Assembly (NCBI GenBank): GCA_905183005.1
Contig: CAJJDO010000018.1
Location: 69,210-133,209 of the forward strand
Origin: Paramecium pentaurelia
Lineage: Eukaryota > Ciliophora > Oligohymenophorea > Peniculida > Parameciidae
DNA length: 64,000 bases
Direction: 5' to 3'
Positions 61,121 to 64,000 of this stretch are shown here, one piece after another (the first letter of the stretch is position 1; each line of letters opens with the position of its first letter). The translations under genes were made by a program, and so were the position numbers. The notes below the pieces were generated by a model, which saw only the letters and a list, made by a program, of their open reading frames with translations, ran no database searches and was not told the DNA's origin.

Positions 61121-62018
61121 TCACATAATAATTTATATCATTATCTTCAAAATAATCATTTAATCTACAAACTTCTTCCAATCTATTGCCTAATTTTTCC
61201 AGATAAAAATCAATTTTTCTTTTTGATTATTGCTTCCTATATTGTATTCAAATACCTAACACTAGTGTATTTACACTATTTTCAATATTTTCTTAAGATT
61301 AAACCTTTAAGCATAATTTGAGGTTTACTCTTAAGATACTACCTTAAAATATTTTATTATATTTTAATATCTTTTAATCTACATTCTTATCAACCTTTTT
61401 TTTTTATTACACCTAATTACAACATTTACTAATGTTTTAGATCCAAATCTATTTACCATTTCTCTAAATTTCAAATTTTTTCTCAATAGTTGCATCCTAA
61501 ACTAAAATTATTTCTTTTGCTTATTGAAAATCTCCCCTCTAATTTTTATTTAAGTACTAATCTGTTATTTTTCAAAAACATTTTAACCTGTTTTATTCCT
61601 TATCAATAGAGTTTCTTAATAAATTAATGCTATTTTTTTTAAGAAAACCCAGCATCTTATTTTTTTAAACTAAAGTCTAATATAAAACCATCTGAAGAGA
61701 AAATGTTCCAATTTATGTGAAACCTTAACAAATCATTAATAATATAATCTCTTCATTTTTAAATTCATGAATTTTATTCTAAATCTTAAAATTATCTAAA
61801 ATGATTTTTGATTTCTGAAAATGCTCTTTGTGATTGTCATAAATAATTGCTTTTATCATTCGATTTTTTATTGAGCTTATAAAATTATTAGAGGACAATT
61901 ATTTGTTAAAAAATATTGTATTAATTTTCTGTTACAATTTTCTTAAGGATAGCATGTTTATAATCAAGTTATTTTTTGAAGGATATCTTCTATATTTGTT
62001 CTTATCTCTTATATTCAT
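61121..62018 (-). CDS. Basic hypothetical protein (288 residues)
   Basis: One 31-nt intron (61557-61587, GTTAAAATG...GATTAG), whose removal bypasses an in-frame TGA and gives a length that is a multiple of three. Lys/Asn/Ile-rich throughout, with helical stretches (MNIRDKNKYRRYPSKNN, RMQLLRKNLKFREMVNRFG, YQNIIKYFKVVSQEQTSNYA). It ends 32 bases before the start of the next minus-strand gene. Similar in style to the basic protein at 15700-16665. Function unknown. The intron begins GTT and not GTA, so the model is less certain. Confidence 0.5.
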
Positions 62019-62642
62019 TTATAAGATTTGAAAGCTAATTAATTAACCTTGTACAATTATTAAATTTTGATAAGTAAATTTCCCTTTTTGAACTAATTAT
62101 ATTGATTTTTATTTGTTTGGTATGTTATTTAAGATAAATTTTATTTAGAATAATTTATATATATTAACAATCATATTTATAAATACTTACAAATAAATAA
62201 TTACTTTTAAATAATTTATTTTTATAAATTCTACTATCAAAATATATTATTTATTACTTTATGACCAATTAATTACAAAACAATAATTACTTTTAAAGAA
62301 TTTATGGTTTTTAAATACTATATATTTTTTATTAATTAAAGAAAAATATATTGAAAATAATAAATACTTTTCTTATAATATTACTACTACTCATCAAACT
62401 TACTATTAAACTATATCAAATATGATATATATTTATTTTAATATTTAATTTTTAGTTAATTTTAATAATTTCTTTAACACAACTTCATTACTTTATTAAA
62501 TAGGTAATTCCCTAACTACAAAGACTGATATATTCTTTCTTTTTTTTAAATTATATTTAACTATTGATTTAAAGAAGGTTTTTTGTTTAATTTTATTAAG
62601 TTTATATGCAAAAAAAGAATAATTAATTAATATTGTCACCTA
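62019..62642. other. Divergent intergenic region
   Basis: 624 bases of very AT-rich sequence between divergent genes. No frame or motif supported. Confidence 0.5.
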
Positions 62643-63318
62643 ATGGATTGGGAGGTAATATCAAACCTGGATTGTTTTCAAAGCATTGTTAATTAAACAA
62701 ATTAAACAAATAAAAAAGTTTTAAAGTTGAGGAGACTCTGACTCCCAAACTCTTCGAAACTAAAGAATCAAGTTTTGCTCCTTAGCAAAAATTACAAAAA
62801 AGTCAAAGGTAGTTATAAATATTTTCATAAATAGTGCTTCTCGGTTGGTTCTGCCTAAAGAATAAAGGCAAGATAGAGTAGAAAGGTAAGAGATAGATAA
62901 TATACCAAATATCAAGCATGATTAGATTACTGAACTATCATAAAAATTATATCGAGAACTTATAGAATTTAATGAATAGGCGGATTTTGGAAGTTTAAAT
63001 GAAATTTAGTAGTGGAGTGAAGATATGATAAAAATATTGTTAATCATTAATAATAGTTTAGAATGTATAATTCATATGATAATTAAGAATTAAATGTTTA
63101 GGAAAATTTAGATAACAATGTGCCTGAAAATTAACAGTAATCATTTGAATATTTTAAGAAATGATATTATTTAGAATCTATAAAAGGAATTAAATGATGA
63201 GCGGAAGGAAAGGTACAAAATTGAGGAGGAAGCAACCAATTTAATTACTGAATAAGAATTAGAAATTAATAAGTTAGAAAAATAATTAAAAATGCTAGAA
63301 GAATAGCACTCTTAATGA
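62643..63318 (+). CDS. Small coiled-coil protein (about 191 residues)
   Basis: Four introns (62655-62683, 62809-62834, 63065-63087, 63137-63158), three with AAG acceptors, join the frames. The N-terminus is polar (EETLTPKLFETKESSFAPQQ, RLVLPKEQRQDRVERQEID), a helical middle contains LYRELIEFNEQADFGSLNEI, and the end is a coiled coil (IIQNLQKELNDERKERYKIE, INKLEKQLKMLEEQHSQ). An additional 18-nt stop-free sequence at 63041-63058 could also be an intron, removing six residues. Family not recognised. The first exon is only four codons long, so the start is less certain than the rest. Confidence 0.6.
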
Positions 63319-64000
63319 TAATTTCAATTAAGTCATTAATATATATATTTAAAACGCTATATCAAACTGTATAAAATATAAAAAATTCAAAACTGTTTCT
63401 TTCTTTCTTAAACAATTATTATTCAAATTGTTCATTCATAAATCATCAATTTTATCTTAAAATTCCTTCAAATGTTCGATTTTTAATAATTTCATTTACA
63501 AGTATATATTTTTTATATAATATTGAATAATGATAGGGACAATATATTAAGAACTATTCCATTTAATATTGCCGTTTTTGGTAGTTATTCAAAAAGGTAA
63601 TAAATCAGTATTTTAGGTAATTCTTCAATAAAGAAACCAAGTATATATTGATTATCGCTACTAATAATGAATACTAAACAAACCTTGTATTTATATCCAA
63701 AATAAATGAATTAAAAATTTACATCAGGTATTTGGTCTTAAAATTTGATCTTTTTCTTTTTTATTAAAATATCTTGTACATAGGATAGTAACAATTAATT
63801 ACAAAATATTATCAATTATTTATTTTTGATACTCTATTATTGGTTACACAATTTTCTTTTTTATGTTTACTTTCTTTTTAAGAAGTATGCTATTAAGCCA
63901 CAGAAAATATTGAGTTCAATGCATGCTCGTTTATATTCTACCTAATTTTTGGAATTAATTTGATTAGTTTTCTGTATTATTCGATATAATAAATTCAAAT
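63319..64000. other. Right edge, coding-like fragments, no complete model
   Basis: On the plus strand a segment from about 63535 reads RTIPFNIAVFGSYSK and continues, after a possible 20-nt intron at 63598-63617, into KYILIIATNNEYQTNLVFIS. Another near 63883-63960 reads KYAIKPQKILSSMHARLYST. They may be exons of one gene truncated by the window edge, but I could not connect them or find the start. Confidence 0.35.

Noticed and set aside
1..64000. CRISPR arrays, insertion sequences, bacterial-type operons, telomere repeats
   Set aside because: No spaced repeats, transposase motifs or C4A2/C3A3-type telomeric repeats were seen. The genes are eukaryotic with introns.
1..64000. tRNA or rRNA genes
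   Set aside because: I did not recognise any cloverleaf or rRNA core sequence by eye. A tRNAscan or Infernal search would be decisive, so absence is not proven.

Overview
The window is a piece of a draft macronuclear scaffold from an oligohymenophorean ciliate, most likely Paramecium or a close relative. Three things in the sequence show this. Conserved proteins can only be read if TAA and TAG encode glutamine and TGA is the only stop. The DNA is very AT-rich. Genes are packed closely and interrupted by very short introns: 83 modelled here, about 17-34 nt, mostly GTA...TAG. All gene models below use this code, so long readings that look broken under the standard code are intact. For every multi-exon model the spliced length is a multiple of three, except one coiled-coil gene that carries a one-base homopolymer frameshift.

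Left part (1-18.2 kb): ribosomal protein uS19/RPS15, a SNAPC1-like snRNA transcription factor subunit, a twin CX9C mitochondrial protein, small hypothetical genes and one probable decayed gene, a 1047-residue coiled-coil protein, a zinc-binding/WD-repeat protein, a protein kinase with C2-like and PH regions, and a probable mitochondrial membrane protein. Middle left (18.6-34.7 kb): the ciliary WD protein CFAP251/WDR66, whose locus is mis-assembled as a false tandem around two gaps; a guanylate-binding-protein GTPase fused to about 1200 residues of coiled coil; the mitochondrial AAA ATPase ATAD3; and the Elongator catalytic subunit ELP3.

Middle right (35-49.5 kb): an MFS-like transporter, a starch-binding (CBM20) protein with a PARP-like C-terminal domain, a lysophospholipid acyltransferase, the Elongator subunit ELP4, a CHMP7-like ESCRT-III protein, a dynein light chain, a coiled-coil protein and the PP2A catalytic subunit. 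Right part (50-64 kb): a VHS-GAT-UIM-polyQ-adaptin-ear protein divergent from CK2 alpha (7 bases between start codons), a p24/TMED cargo receptor, cytosolic phenylalanyl-tRNA synthetase alpha, the MT-A70 enzyme MTA1 (DNA N6-adenine methyltransferase family), an SLC35F6-like transporter and small coiled-coil or basic hypothetical proteins.

The genes do not form an operon or pathway island, which is expected for a ciliate macronucleus. Recurrent themes are endomembrane traffic (p24, VHS-GAT-ear, CHMP7, GBP), tRNA wobble modification (ELP3 and ELP4) and cilia (CFAP251, dynein light chain, coiled-coil proteins). The most notable observations are the CBM20-PARP fusion, the VHS-GAT-UIM-ear chimera, the GBP-coiled-coil fusion, repeated use of AAG 3' splice sites, and the CFAP251 assembly artefact, where the overlapping copies differ at a few amino acids. 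Small stand-alone reading frames without homologues that I recognise are given low confidence.
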